Both the position numbers and the translations under genes were made by a program. Below, in pieces: positions 23,649-32,813 of a DNA stretch of 64,000 nt. Every line of letters starts with the position of its first letter. The first letter of the stretch is position 1. The stretch comes from an uncultured Pelagibacteraceae bacterium. Its GTDB lineage: Bacteria > Pseudomonadota > Alphaproteobacteria > Pelagibacterales > Pelagibacteraceae. The DNA lies in assembly GCA_902522525.1 (NCBI GenBank), contig CABYVU010000004.1, positions 1-64,000 of the forward strand. The letters are read 5' to 3'. The notes beneath the pieces were generated by a model. That model worked only from the letters and a program-made list of their open reading frames with translations. It did not search any database and had not been told where the DNA came from.

Positions 23649-24743
23649 ACTACTAGAAATATATTTTTTTAAATTTGAGGGACTGATCTGAAAGTCAACT
23701 ACTATCTTTCCGAAATCCTTTATTAAAATTAGATTAATGTTATTTGAATTATTTTTCTTATCGCTTCTCATATAATTCATAATTTTAGATACATGTTTCT
23801 TTTTAAACAATTTTTCAATCTTTGGTTTCATCTCAATTTTATTAATATGATCTAAAATAATATTAAATTTTTGTTTTGATAAAATTCTTTTTTTAAAACT
23901 GAATTCTACAGCATTTTTAATACCTAAAATTACAGCTTCTCCATGATTTAATTTTTTAGAAAAACCTAAAGTAGACTCATAAGAATGAGCAAAGGTATGA
24001 CCTAAATTTAATACCTTTCTGTAGTTTTTCTCGTTCTCATCTTTTTCCACAACTTTTTTTTTTAAATTACAGCTTTTAATTATGGATCTTTCAATGAAAG
24101 GTGACTTTAATTTTAAAATTTTTTTTAAATTTTTGTCTAAATAGAGAAAATTATAAAAATTATCAATAATACTACTTTTTAATATTTCAGCATATCCACA
24201 AATTATTTCTCTTTCTGGTAAAGAAGCTAAAATATTCATATCGGAAATAACTAAATCAGGTTGATAAAAACTTCCAACCAAATTTTTTCCAAATTTATTA
24301 TTTACACCTGTTTTGCCTCCTATTGATGAATCCACTTGAGACAGTAAAGTTGAGGGTATATTTATAAACTTCATGCCTCTTTTAAATGTACTAGATGCGA
24401 ATCCAACAATATCTCCAATAATTCCTCCACCAAAAGAAATAATACAATCCTCTCTATTAAATCTATTTTCAAATAAAACTGTATGAATTTTTTCAATTGT
24501 CCGATAATTTTTGTTTTTTTCTGATGCAGTTATTTCTATTTTATAAAGTTTATTTGTTTTTAACTTTTTGTATAAAAGTCTTTTAAATTTGTTAGGAATA
24601 TTTTTGTCTGTAACAATTAAACATTTATCAAATTTTAGACTATTAGCTTTTAAAATTTTATCAATTTTACCTATTAAATCTCTTCCAATTATAATAGAGT
24701 AGTCCTTAGTGCTTGTTTTAATTGAAATTTTATTTGCATTCAT
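23640..24743 (-). CDS. aroB: 3-dehydroquinate synthase
   Basis: AroB converts DAHP to 3-dehydroquinate in the shikimate pathway, using NAD and a divalent metal. The 367-residue protein shows SFGGGIIGDIVGFASSTF (about residues 102-119), PSTLLSQVDSSIGGKTGVN and the metal-binding histidine region NLGHTFAHSYES. The C-terminus is lysine-rich. The start overlaps the aroK stop by 14 bases, giving the common aroK-aroB pair. Length is typical. aroA of the same pathway is in this window at 57432. Confidence 0.96.
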   Translation of the reverse strand: MNANKISIKTSTKDYSIIIGRDLIGKIDKILKANSLKFDKCLIVTDKNIPNKFKRLLYKKLKTNKLYKIEITASEKNKNYRTIEKIHTVLFENRFNREDCIISFGGGIIGDIVGFASSTFKRGMKFINIPSTLLSQVDSSIGGKTGVNNKFGKNLVGSFYQPDLVISDMNILASLPEREIICGYAEILKSSIIDNFYNFLYLDKNLKKILKLKSPFIERSIIKSCNLKKKVVEKDENEKNYRKVLNLGHTFAHSYESTLGFSKKLNHGEAVILGIKNAVEFSFKKRILSKQKFNIILDHINKIEMKPKIEKLFKKKHVSKIMNYMRSDKKNNSNNINLILIKDFGKIVVDFQISPSNLKKYISSSLN

Positions 24744-25242
24744 AAATATCTAATATCTTATTTATAATTTCAGCTTTGTCTAATTTATCACAATTAATCC
24801 TGTGGCTCGACAAGCTATAGAATTTTGATCTTTCTTTGATTAAATTGTTAATTTGACTCTTGGTAAGGTTTATTGCCAATGGTCTTTTCTTGCTTTTATA
24901 TATTCTTTTTATTATTGTTTCATTTTTCCAATCTAACCAAAAAGATATACAATTTTTCCTACACATTTTCCTTATTGAGGAATTTATAAAGCCTCCTCCG
25001 CCTAAAGATATTACAGAATTTTCCGAACTCAGAAATTTTAAAGATATTTTTTCTTCAATTTTACGGAAATAATTCTCTCCAAATTTATTAAAAATTTCTG
25101 ATATTTTAGAATCCTCGGTTTCTTCAATTTTTTGATCAATATCAATAAATGTTAAGTTTAATTTTTTTGATAAAATTTTGCCAATTGATGATTTTCCAGA
25201 TCCCATCATTCCAATTAATACAATATTTTTATTTGATTTCAT
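24730..25242 (-). CDS. aroK: Shikimate kinase
   Basis: AroK phosphorylates shikimate with ATP. The 170-residue protein has the Walker A motif GMMGSGKSSIGK (about residues 11-22), the shikimate-binding DIDQKIEE and the GGGGF segment SLGGGGFI. An arginine in the lid region (KKRPLAINL) completes the site. Length and motifs match the family. It is co-translated with aroB. A divergent gene starts 55 bases away. Confidence 0.96.
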   Translation of the reverse strand: MKSNKNIVLIGMMGSGKSSIGKILSKKLNLTFIDIDQKIEETEDSKISEIFNKFGENYFRKIEEKISLKFLSSENSVISLGGGGFINSSIRKMCRKNCISFWLDWKNETIIKRIYKSKKRPLAINLTKSQINNLIKERSKFYSLSSHRINCDKLDKAEIINKILDIYECK

Positions 25243-25297
25243 GAGTTTCTATATTGAAAAAACACAAATATGTCTTATTTTGAAATTATTAAATTAT

Positions 25298-25480
25298 ATG
25301 CAATTTACAAAAAATACAAGTAAAGACAAAATTTTTAGCTTAGGGGCAATTTTAAAAATTATAATAGCTATTTTCATAATTGTATTTGGCATTATTCTGA
25401 TTAACCAGATTAATTTGCCTGCCCCAGATAAACAAATTGAAAAAATTTTACCAAATGAAAATTTCAAAACAATTAAGTAA
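25298..25480 (+). CDS. Small single-pass membrane protein, unknown function
   Basis: A 60-residue protein with one clear transmembrane segment (about residues 16-36, rich in Ile) between a basic N-terminus and a polar C-terminal tail. I do not recognise a family. The ATG at 25298 gives a compact protein; an in-frame start at 25178 would run into the divergent aroK gene and is less likely. Its 3' end overlaps the next gene by 26 bases in another frame, suggesting co-expression with that secreted protein. No function is proposed. Confidence 0.55.
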   Translation: MQFTKNTSKDKIFSLGAILKIIIAIFIIVFGIILINQINLPAPDKQIEKILPNENFKTIK

Positions 25481-27191
25481 GTTTTTAATTTCTGCTTCTT
25501 TTTTTTTGTTTGTTTTATCTGCCCATGCTCAGGAAGTTAAAGAAATTTGGTCAGAAATAGAAAGAAAAGAGATTAAAAATACTGTTTCAAAAAATAATGA
25601 AGACACATCTATTAACATAGACCAGCTTGAAGGCGTTAAAGTAAAGCTTTCTGATGAGAATATTGTGGTAGACCAAAATTTAGACAATTCTAATATTTTA
25701 TTGGCTGGTTTATTTGACCCTGATGACAATGATTTAAACCTAGATATGTGGTCAAAAACTGATGGAATAAAAATTAAAAAGTTACTAGAAAAAATACAGT
25801 CTAAAAATTTATCAAGTTTTTCTGAAAGGTTAATGGATGTAGCATTGTTGACAAACTCTTATGTTCCAAATCAAAATTTTTCATTAAACGAATTCGAAAA
25901 TTTTACACTTGACCATCTTATTAAAAAAAAAGATTTTGATTTAGTTGAAGAATTTATTCAAAAAAATTCATCAATAAAAGATAAAGAAAGACTCATTAAA
26001 CACGTAGCTGATTATTACTTGTCATTAAACAAAATAGAAAATTCATGTTCTGCTATTGATAGTTTAAGTTTAATAACTGATAACTACTTAACATATTTCA
26101 AAATTTATTGTTTAATAACTCAGAATAAAAAAGATGAGGCTCAGTTGTTGTTTGATCTTAACTCTGAGTTAGAATCTTTAGACGACTTTTTTGTTAAAAA
26201 GTTTGAAGTATTGATGGGATATGAGGATAATAACTTTATATTGTCTGATGAAAATGTTCTTTATTTTCACCTATCTCACATGACAGATAAGAATTTTTTA
26301 TATTATCCATCCGTAGAGTCTGATGAATTTATTTGGAAATATTTGTCTAACTCGAATTTGCTTAAAAATTTAAATGATTTTAATCTCAGTGATACCGATC
26401 AGGTTAAGTTTCTAGAGAAAGCAACCAGTGAAGGTATTTTTGATGAAAAAGATCTATTGAATTTGTACAAAAAATTCCAATTTGAGATTGATGACCTTAT
26501 TAATTATGAAGATGCATTAAAAAACTTACCAGATTATGAAGGAAGAGCCCTGATGTATCAGAGGTTTTTACTAACAGATAATCTTGAAAATAAACTTTCA
26601 TTATTATTAAAATTGGATAATTCCTTTGAAAACTCAAATTTTAAAAAATCATTCGACGATGAATTATCTAAGTTGTTAAAAAAAATGGATAAAAAAGAAA
26701 TTCCTTTAAAGTTTTCTGACTTCTACCAAACTAATTTAATTACTGAAGAAAAAAGAAAAAATAAAATTAAGTTTAATAATGAAGTTTTCCATCAATCAAA
26801 AGTATTAAATTATTTTTTGAATAAGCAAAGCTTACCTAAAACACAAAAATTAACTGATAATTTGTTATCAAAGATGAAAAAAGATAAAAATTACTCTTTC
26901 AACTTTAAAGATGTTGTATTACTACAATCATTGAGATCAGATGGAATTCAAATTGATCAAATTGATGAACTTTCTCAATACAAATCTGAATTAAATTCAG
27001 AAATTGACAAAATGATTGAAAATAAGGAATCTGGCATGATACTATTAAAATTAGTTGAGATTATTGGTGAAAAAGAATTGGATGAATTAAACAGTGAGTC
27101 ACTAAATTTTGTAATTGAAATTATGAATAGAACAAAATTAATTAGCTTGAGAAACGAACTATTGTTGGAAATTCTTCCATTAAAAGTTTAA
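25455..27191 (+). CDS. Large secreted helical protein, unknown function
   Basis: A 578-residue protein starting with a signal peptide: basic MKISKQLSK, a hydrophobic core and a likely cut after SAHA. The mature part is acidic, Leu/Asn/Asp-rich and predicted by eye to be almost all helical, with a repeat-like solenoid texture but no clear TPR consensus. No catalytic motif was seen. The ATG at 25455 is chosen because it directly precedes the signal peptide; a TTG at 25437 would add six residues. It is followed by def after 16 bases. It is probably periplasmic. It may be a lineage-specific scaffold, but this is a guess. Confidence 0.75.
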   Translation: MKISKQLSKFLISASFFLFVLSAHAQEVKEIWSEIERKEIKNTVSKNNEDTSINIDQLEGVKVKLSDENIVVDQNLDNSNILLAGLFDPDDNDLNLDMWSKTDGIKIKKLLEKIQSKNLSSFSERLMDVALLTNSYVPNQNFSLNEFENFTLDHLIKKKDFDLVEEFIQKNSSIKDKERLIKHVADYYLSLNKIENSCSAIDSLSLITDNYLTYFKIYCLITQNKKDEAQLLFDLNSELESLDDFFVKKFEVLMGYEDNNFILSDENVLYFHLSHMTDKNFLYYPSVESDEFIWKYLSNSNLLKNLNDFNLSDTDQVKFLEKATSEGIFDEKDLLNLYKKFQFEIDDLINYEDALKNLPDYEGRALMYQRFLLTDNLENKLSLLLKLDNSFENSNFKKSFDDELSKLLKKMDKKEIPLKFSDFYQTNLITEEKRKNKIKFNNEVFHQSKVLNYFLNKQSLPKTQKLTDNLLSKMKKDKNYSFNFKDVVLLQSLRSDGIQIDQIDELSQYKSELNSEIDKMIENKESGMILLKLVEIIGEKELDELNSESLNFVIEIMNRTKLISLRNELLLEILPLKV

Positions 27192-27207
27192 AATACTCCA
27201 ATCAATC

Positions 27208-27729
27208 ATGACAATAAAAACCATTATAACTGAACCTAATGAGATTTTAAGACAAGTCTCAAAACCAGTACAATCAGTAGGTAATGAAGAAAGAAAGTTA
27301 ATGGATGACATGTTGGAAACAATGTATGCAGCTAATGGTATTGGATTAGCAGCAATTCAAATTGGTATTCCTAAAAGGATTATAGTAATGGATATTTCAA
27401 AAGATGGGGAGAAAAATCCAATGTATTTTGTAAATCCAACAATTAAAAACAAAGATAAAGAAAAAACAACATATGAAGAGGGATGTTTATCCGTCCCAGA
27501 TTATTTTGCGGAAGTTGATAGACCTAAATATTGTGAGGTTGAATATTTAGATTATAATGGAGAAAATAAAATTCTAGAAGCTGATGGGCTCCTTGCAACT
27601 TGTATACAGCACGAAATGGATCATCTTGAAGGAATTTTATTTATAGACTACTTGTCAAAATTAAAAAAAACAATGATTGTTAAAAAATTATCAAAAAGAA
27701 AAAATCCTCCTGATAGAATTATTGTTTAA
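27208..27729 (+). CDS. def: Peptide deformylase
   Basis: This metalloenzyme removes the formyl group from new proteins. The 173-residue protein shows the three family motifs: GIGLAAIQIG (about residues 46-55), EGCLSVP with the metal-binding cysteine, and QHEMDHLEG with the two metal-binding histidines and the catalytic glutamate. Its stop overlaps the fmt start by one base (TAATG), coupling the enzymes that remove and add the formyl group, a classic def-fmt pair. Confidence 0.97.
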   Translation: MTIKTIITEPNEILRQVSKPVQSVGNEERKLMDDMLETMYAANGIGLAAIQIGIPKRIIVMDISKDGEKNPMYFVNPTIKNKDKEKTTYEEGCLSVPDYFAEVDRPKYCEVEYLDYNGENKILEADGLLATCIQHEMDHLEGILFIDYLSKLKKTMIVKKLSKRKNPPDRIIV

Positions 27730-28649
27730 TGAGCAAAAAAATTGCTTTCATGGGTACCCCCACCATTTCTGGGCAAATACTCAAATCATTGTATCAAAAT
27801 GGTTTTGATATTGAGGTTGTTTATACTCAACCGCCCGTAGCATCAAATAGAGGACACAGATTAAATAAGTCACCAGTTCATGTAATGGCTGAAATATTAA
27901 ATATTCCTGTTAGAACTCCAATTTTATTAGATATAACTCAAGAAAAAAATTTCCTTGAAAAACAAAATATAAGTTTGGGTATTGTTGTTGCTTATGGACA
28001 GATACTTAAAAAAGATATTTTAGAAATTCCAAAAAAAGGATGGATAAATATCCATTATTCACTTTTACCAAAATTTCGAGGTGCTGCTCCCATTCAAAGG
28101 GCAATTATGAACAATGAAAAAACAACAGGTATTTCTATAATGAAAATTGATGAAGGTTTAGACACCGGTCCCGTCTGTAATCAATACTCTATAAATATTT
28201 TAGAAAATGAAAATAGTGTGGATCTGTCTCAAAGATTAAGCAATTTAGCATCTGAAAAAATTCTACAAAATATTGATGATATATTCGATAACAAAGCATC
28301 TTTTAAAGAGCAAGATCATAGTAAATCTACATATGCAAAAAAAATTAAAAAAGAAGAAGGAAAAATAAATTGGAAGGACAGTAATTTAAAGATCATAGGA
28401 AAAATTAATGGTTTATATCCTAACCCAGGAGGTTGGTTTGAATTTAAAGGTGAAAGATATAAGATACTAAAAGCAGAAAAATCAATTTTAACTGGAAAAC
28501 CAGGATATGTCTTATCAGATAATTTTGAAATTAGTTGTGGTGAAAATTCAATAAAGATTATTGAGATACAAAGGCAAGGTAAAACAGTTCAAAAAACTAA
28601 GGAATTTCTACGTGGTAGCCAAATTACTAAAGGCACTGATTTGAATTAA
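27729..28649 (+). CDS. fmt: Methionyl-tRNA formyltransferase
   Basis: Fmt formylates initiator Met-tRNA using 10-formyltetrahydrofolate. The 306-residue protein has an N-terminal Rossmann-like catalytic domain with VVAYGQILKKDIL, the catalytic NIHYSLLPKFRGAAPIQRAI region (Asn, His and nearby Asp in DEGLDTGPV), and a C-terminal OB-like domain for tRNA. It is co-translated with def and followed by truA after two bases. Confidence 0.96.
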   Translation: MSKKIAFMGTPTISGQILKSLYQNGFDIEVVYTQPPVASNRGHRLNKSPVHVMAEILNIPVRTPILLDITQEKNFLEKQNISLGIVVAYGQILKKDILEIPKKGWINIHYSLLPKFRGAAPIQRAIMNNEKTTGISIMKIDEGLDTGPVCNQYSINILENENSVDLSQRLSNLASEKILQNIDDIFDNKASFKEQDHSKSTYAKKIKKEEGKINWKDSNLKIIGKINGLYPNPGGWFEFKGERYKILKAEKSILTGKPGYVLSDNFEISCGENSIKIIEIQRQGKTVQKTKEFLRGSQITKGTDLN

Positions 28650-28651
28650 AC

Positions 28652-29392
28652 ATGTTCAGATATCAAATTCTAATCGAATATGTTGGATCCTCTTTCATAG
28701 GTTGGCAGGTACAAACAAAAGGCAAAACTATACAAGGATTTATCCAAAAAAAAATTTCATATCTTTTAAATGAAAAAATTAAACTTATTGGTTCGGGAAG
28801 AACAGATACCGGTGTTCATGCAATTGAACAATCTGCACATTTTGATGTCACTGAAAAAATCCAAAATTTAAATAAATTTTTAAAATCAATTAATTATTTT
28901 TTAAATAAATACGAAATAGCCATTATAAAAATTAAAAAAAAAAATTTGAAATTTCATGCACGTTTTTCTGCAAAAGAGAGAGTCTATAAATATGTTATTT
29001 TCAATCAATTAAGTAAACCGATACTTCAAAATAAACGAGGATGGTTTGTTATTAAAAATCTTGAATTAGAGATAATGAAAAAAGCAGCAAAAAAGTTAAT
29101 TGGAACTCACGATTTTTCAACTTTTAGAGCATCTGGATGTAATGCAAAGAGCCCAATAAGATCAATTAAATCAGTTAAAATTAAAAAAACAAAAAACAAA
29201 ATTGAATTAGAGTTTAGATCTCAATCATTTTTAAAACAACAAGTTAGATCAATGGTTGGTTGTTTAAAATATATTGGTGAAAAAAAGTGGACATTAAAAA
29301 AATTTGCAAGTGTAATTAAATCAAAAAATAGAAATTTATGCGCACCGCCTGCACCAGCAGAAGGATTATTTTTGAAAAAAGTTTTATACTAA
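28652..29392 (+). CDS. truA: tRNA pseudouridine synthase A
   Basis: TruA makes pseudouridine at positions 38-40 of tRNA anticodon arms. The 246-residue protein carries the catalytic aspartate in GSGRTDTGVHA (about residues 49-59), with QSAHFD after it and a C-terminal FLKQQVRSMVGCL motif. Length is normal. It is the last gene of the def-fmt-truA unit and overlaps the convergent SET-domain gene by four bases. Confidence 0.96.
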   Translation: MFRYQILIEYVGSSFIGWQVQTKGKTIQGFIQKKISYLLNEKIKLIGSGRTDTGVHAIEQSAHFDVTEKIQNLNKFLKSINYFLNKYEIAIIKIKKKNLKFHARFSAKERVYKYVIFNQLSKPILQNKRGWFVIKNLELEIMKKAAKKLIGTHDFSTFRASGCNAKSPIRSIKSVKIKKTKNKIELEFRSQSFLKQQVRSMVGCLKYIGEKKWTLKKFASVIKSKNRNLCAPPAPAEGLFLKKVLY

Positions 29393-29862
29393 TTTTTCCT
29401 ATTACCCATTGAGAATTTTTTATTAATTCTCCACCTTGACTCTGCTCTTACAATATAGCCACAACAATTTTTTGAATTACATTTACAAGGAAATTGTTTG
29501 TAATCTTTGTCATAACCAAATCCATAGTCACAAGTTAATTCCTCACCTTTTTTAATATCTTTTATAGCCTTAACCCAAATTTTAAGTCCCTTACCATCAT
29601 AGTCACAATTATTTTCACATGAGTGATTTATCAGACCAGCTGTATTCCATGGGAAATCCCCATCGAGATCATATCTTTTATTTACTGTAAATAAATATAT
29701 TGGCTTACTATTATCGTATTTGTCAGAATTCTCAGTTTGTTTTTTGGTAATCAATTTACCAATGTAATCGATTATTTTTTCACCTTCTCTTATATTTCTT
29801 GTAGCGTAAAGTCCTTTACCTTTTTTATCAATATCAGACTTTTTAATCTTATATGGTTTCAT
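29389..29862 (-). CDS. SET-domain protein lysine methyltransferase
   Basis: A compact 157-residue SET protein. It begins with the SET-N motif KKGKGLYATRNI and has the AdoMet/active-site signature GLINHSCENNC (about residues 78-88) and ELTCDYGFGY near residue 104, containing the catalytic tyrosine. A post-SET cysteine cluster CKCNSKNCC follows, probably binding zinc with the cysteine of the NHSC motif. SET enzymes methylate protein lysines; ribosomal or DNA-binding proteins are possible bacterial targets, but none is shown here. It lies 31 bases downstream of an HDAC-like gene on the same strand. Confidence 0.88.
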   Translation of the reverse strand: MKPYKIKKSDIDKKGKGLYATRNIREGEKIIDYIGKLITKKQTENSDKYDNSKPIYLFTVNKRYDLDGDFPWNTAGLINHSCENNCDYDGKGLKIWVKAIKDIKKGEELTCDYGFGYDKDYKQFPCKCNSKNCCGYIVRAESRWRINKKFSMGNRKN

Positions 29863-29893
29863 ATGTTTGTGTTTAGTGCTTAAAAAAATATTA

Positions 29894-30823
29894 TCAATTA
29901 AATTCTAACAACGCATCAACATGCCTTTGAGTACTATTTTGTAAGGCTATAAGATCGTAACCACCTTCAAGAATTGAAACGACCCTTCCATTACAAAAAG
30001 ATTTAGAATATTCTAAAGTCCTTTTGGTAATTTTATAAAAATCCTCAGTGCATAATCTCATTTGTGCTAACGGATCATCAATATGTGCATCAAAACCCGC
30101 TGAAAATAACAAAAATTCAGGTTTGAACTGTTTTATTTTAGTTAAAACATTTTCATATGCATTTAAATATACTTCAGATGTTGTTCCAGCTTCTAGTGGA
30201 ATATTTAATACATTATTAAATTTTCCATTTTCCTTATTTGAACCTGAGCCGGGGTAATAAGGATATTGGTGAGTAGAAACATATAATACCTTTTCATTAT
30301 CATAAAAAATATCCTGAGTTCCATTACCATGGTGAACATCAAAATCAATTATTGCAATTTTTTTGTATTTATACTTTTCAATTAAGTAATTAGCACCAAC
30401 GGCTACATTATTATAGATACAAAATCCCATAGCTTTCCCTTTTTCTGCATGATGACCTGGAGGTCTTACAGCACAAAAAGCATTCTTAAATTCTTTGTTT
30501 TGTACTCCATCTATTGCTGTAATAATTGAACCTACTGCATCTTTAGTAGCATCTTTACTACCAGGGGAAACAATTGTGTCACCATCTAAAAATACTAAAC
30601 CTTTTTTTGGAAAAGACTGTTTAACATGATTAATATATTCTATCGAATGTGTTTTATTTAAAAAAAATTCGTCAAATTTATTTGGTTTTTTCCATATAAG
30701 ATTTTTGTTATCTACCTTTTTAAAGTTATCAATTATTGCGGTAACCCTATCAATTTTTTCTGGATGGCCATTTCCAGTATTATGGTTTTTATAAGTATCT
30801 GAAGTGATTAGACCGGTCTTCAC
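29894..30823 (-). CDS. Histone deacetylase family amidohydrolase
   Basis: A 309-residue zinc amidohydrolase of the HDAC/AcuC/polyamine deacetylase superfamily. It has the catalytic histidine pair in RPPGHHAEKG (about residues 118-127) and the zinc-binding DFDVHHGNGTQ. SAGFDAHIDDPL supplies another zinc aspartate, and EGGYDL closes the site. Bacterial members deacetylate acetyl-lysine proteins, acetylpolyamines or small amides; which applies cannot be decided. Its start overlaps the dapE stop by four bases (ATGA), so it is part of the dapD-dapE transcript. Confidence 0.9.
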   Translation of the reverse strand: MKTGLITSDTYKNHNTGNGHPEKIDRVTAIIDNFKKVDNKNLIWKKPNKFDEFFLNKTHSIEYINHVKQSFPKKGLVFLDGDTIVSPGSKDATKDAVGSIITAIDGVQNKEFKNAFCAVRPPGHHAEKGKAMGFCIYNNVAVGANYLIEKYKYKKIAIIDFDVHHGNGTQDIFYDNEKVLYVSTHQYPYYPGSGSNKENGKFNNVLNIPLEAGTTSEVYLNAYENVLTKIKQFKPEFLLFSAGFDAHIDDPLAQMRLCTEDFYKITKRTLEYSKSFCNGRVVSILEGGYDLIALQNSTQRHVDALLEFN

Positions 30824-31977
30824 TTAAAATAATTCTTTAAAACTTTTAAATATATTAAACTCAATTTTTTTAAATCGGTGAGTGAGACAGCCTCATCAAC
30901 TTTATGCATAGTTTTTCCTACTAAGCCAAATTCTAAACAAGGAGCTATTTTCCTAATGAACCTTGCATCTGAAGTGCCTCCAGTAGTTGAAAATTTAGGT
31001 TTTATTTTAGTAACTTTTTGAATAATGTTTTGTATCATAAATGTTGTACTATTAGGCTTTGTAAGAAAAGCTTCACCTGAAACACTGTAATCAATTTTAT
31101 ATTTAGATTTAGTTTTATTACATACATTTTTTAAAATTTTATTAATTTTTTTTTTAATGGAATTTGAAGTATGTATATTATTAAATCTTATATTAAATGA
31201 AGCATATGCAAGACCTGGAATTACATTGTCTGCGGTATTATTTATATTAATTTTTGTAATTTCAAGATTTGTTGGTTGAAAATCCTTCGTACCATTGTCA
31301 AATCGTATATCTTTTAGTTCTTTAAGTATTCTAACTAAAGCAGTCGAAGGGTTATTTGCTCTATGAGGATATGCTACATGCCCTTGAACTCCTGTAATTG
31401 TTAATCGACCGTTCATACTTCCTCTTCGACCAATTTTAATCATTTCACCTAATTTATTAGGATTAGTTGGTTCTCCAACCAAGCAAAAATCTATTTTCTC
31501 TCTTTTCTTTTTTAAATAGTCTACCACTTTCTTGGTTCCATTAATGGCAACACCTTCCTCATCTCCAGTGATTAAAAGACTTATAGATCCATTAAATCCT
31601 CTATTTTTTTCAACAAAAACGCTTATAGCAGACACAAATGCAGCTATTGAGCTTTTCATATCATTTGCACCCCTTCCAATTAAATGTCCATTTTTAATTG
31701 ATGGTTTAAATGGATTTATTGTCCAATCACTTAAATTTCCAGCGGGAACAACATCAAGATGTCCAGCATAACAAAAATTAGGACTTTTTTTACCTAATCT
31801 TGCGTATAGATTTTTAACTGGAGCATTTCTTTTTTCTTTGAACTCTAGAATTTTAGTTTTAAAGCCAAGTTTTTTCAATTTTTTTTCCAAAAATTTCATT
31901 ATTCCAGCATCTATAGGAGTTACAGTTGGAAATCTAATTAGCTCTTTAGCTAATTGAAGTTCATTTATAATTTTCAT
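30820..31977 (-). CDS. dapE: Succinyl-diaminopimelate desuccinylase
   Basis: DapE hydrolyses N-succinyl-LL-diaminopimelate to LL-diaminopimelate for lysine and peptidoglycan. The 385-residue M20-family protein shows GHLDVVPAG (metal ligand His and Asp, about residues 72-80), GRGANDMKSS, the catalytic TGDEEG and later EPTNPNKLG. A C-terminal metal histidine lies in VGKTMHKVDE. It follows dapD by five bases, forming the lysine branch of this operon. Confidence 0.95.
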   Translation of the reverse strand: MKIINELQLAKELIRFPTVTPIDAGIMKFLEKKLKKLGFKTKILEFKEKRNAPVKNLYARLGKKSPNFCYAGHLDVVPAGNLSDWTINPFKPSIKNGHLIGRGANDMKSSIAAFVSAISVFVEKNRGFNGSISLLITGDEEGVAINGTKKVVDYLKKKREKIDFCLVGEPTNPNKLGEMIKIGRRGSMNGRLTITGVQGHVAYPHRANNPSTALVRILKELKDIRFDNGTKDFQPTNLEITKININNTADNVIPGLAYASFNIRFNNIHTSNSIKKKINKILKNVCNKTKSKYKIDYSVSGEAFLTKPNSTTFMIQNIIQKVTKIKPKFSTTGGTSDARFIRKIAPCLEFGLVGKTMHKVDEAVSLTDLKKLSLIYLKVLKNYFK

Positions 31978-31982
31978 CGAAA

Positions 31983-32810
31983 CTATTCTCTCAAGAGATC
32001 GTTGATAGAAGTTTTAGATCTTGTCTTTTCATCTACTTGTTTAATTATTACAGCACAATATAGTGAAGGTGCAGTGGGGTTATTTTTATCAGGAAGTGAA
32101 CCTGGTACTACAACTGAATAAGGAGGAATTTTTCCATAAGTAATTTCTCCAGTTTTTCTATTAACAATTTTTGTAGATTGTCCTATGTACATGCCCATAC
32201 TAAGTACTGATCCTTCCCCTACAATAACACCTTCTACAACTTCTGACATTGCTCCTAAAAATACATTATCCTCGATAATAGTTGGCAGAGCTTGTGCAGG
32301 TTCTAAAACTCCACCCACACCTGAACCTGCTGAAATATGACAATTTTTTCCAATTTGACTGCAGCTTCCTGCTCTTGCAAATGTATCAATCATTGTTCCT
32401 TCATCTATGTATGCTCCAATGTTAACGTAGCATGGCATTAAAACTGCATTTTTGCCAACAAAACTTCCTTTTCTTACTGGTGAGTTAGGCACCATTCTAA
32501 AACCCGCTTTCTCATGATCTTCTTTTGTCCATCCTGCAGTCTTACCCTTTAGTAAATGAGCTTTATCATACCAACTACTATATGGACCATTCAAACTCTG
32601 CATTGGATATAATCTAAAACTTAACATGATTGCTTTTTTTAAATGTTGATGGGTTATCCATTCACCATTTATTTTTTCAGCAACTCGTGACTTTCCACTA
32701 TCTAAGTCATCAATAACTTGATTTATTGTATCTTTTAAAGACTGATCTGAAGCAGGATTTATTTGATCCCTTTTTTCCCAAGCTTCATTTATTACATTTT
32801 CTATACTCAT
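31983..32810 (-). CDS. dapD: Tetrahydrodipicolinate N-succinyltransferase
   Basis: DapD transfers succinate from succinyl-CoA to tetrahydrodipicolinate, the step before DapC and DapE. The 275-residue protein has an N-terminal helical domain, then a left-handed beta-helix with hexapeptide repeats ([20 protein letters not shown], about residues 118-137, and [16 protein letters not shown]). It is a trimer in the cytoplasm. It lies three bases downstream of the HAD phosphatase gene and just upstream of dapE. Confidence 0.96.
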   Translation of the reverse strand: MSIENVINEAWEKRDQINPASDQSLKDTINQVIDDLDSGKSRVAEKINGEWITHQHLKKAIMLSFRLYPMQSLNGPYSSWYDKAHLLKGKTAGWTKEDHEKAGFRMVPNSPVRKGSFVGKNAVLMPCYVNIGAYIDEGTMIDTFARAGSCSQIGKNCHISAGSGVGGVLEPAQALPTIIEDNVFLGAMSEVVEGVIVGEGSVLSMGMYIGQSTKIVNRKTGEITYGKIPPYSVVVPGSLPDKNNPTAPSLYCAVIIKQVDEKTRSKTSINDLLRE

Positions 32811-32813
32811 AAG

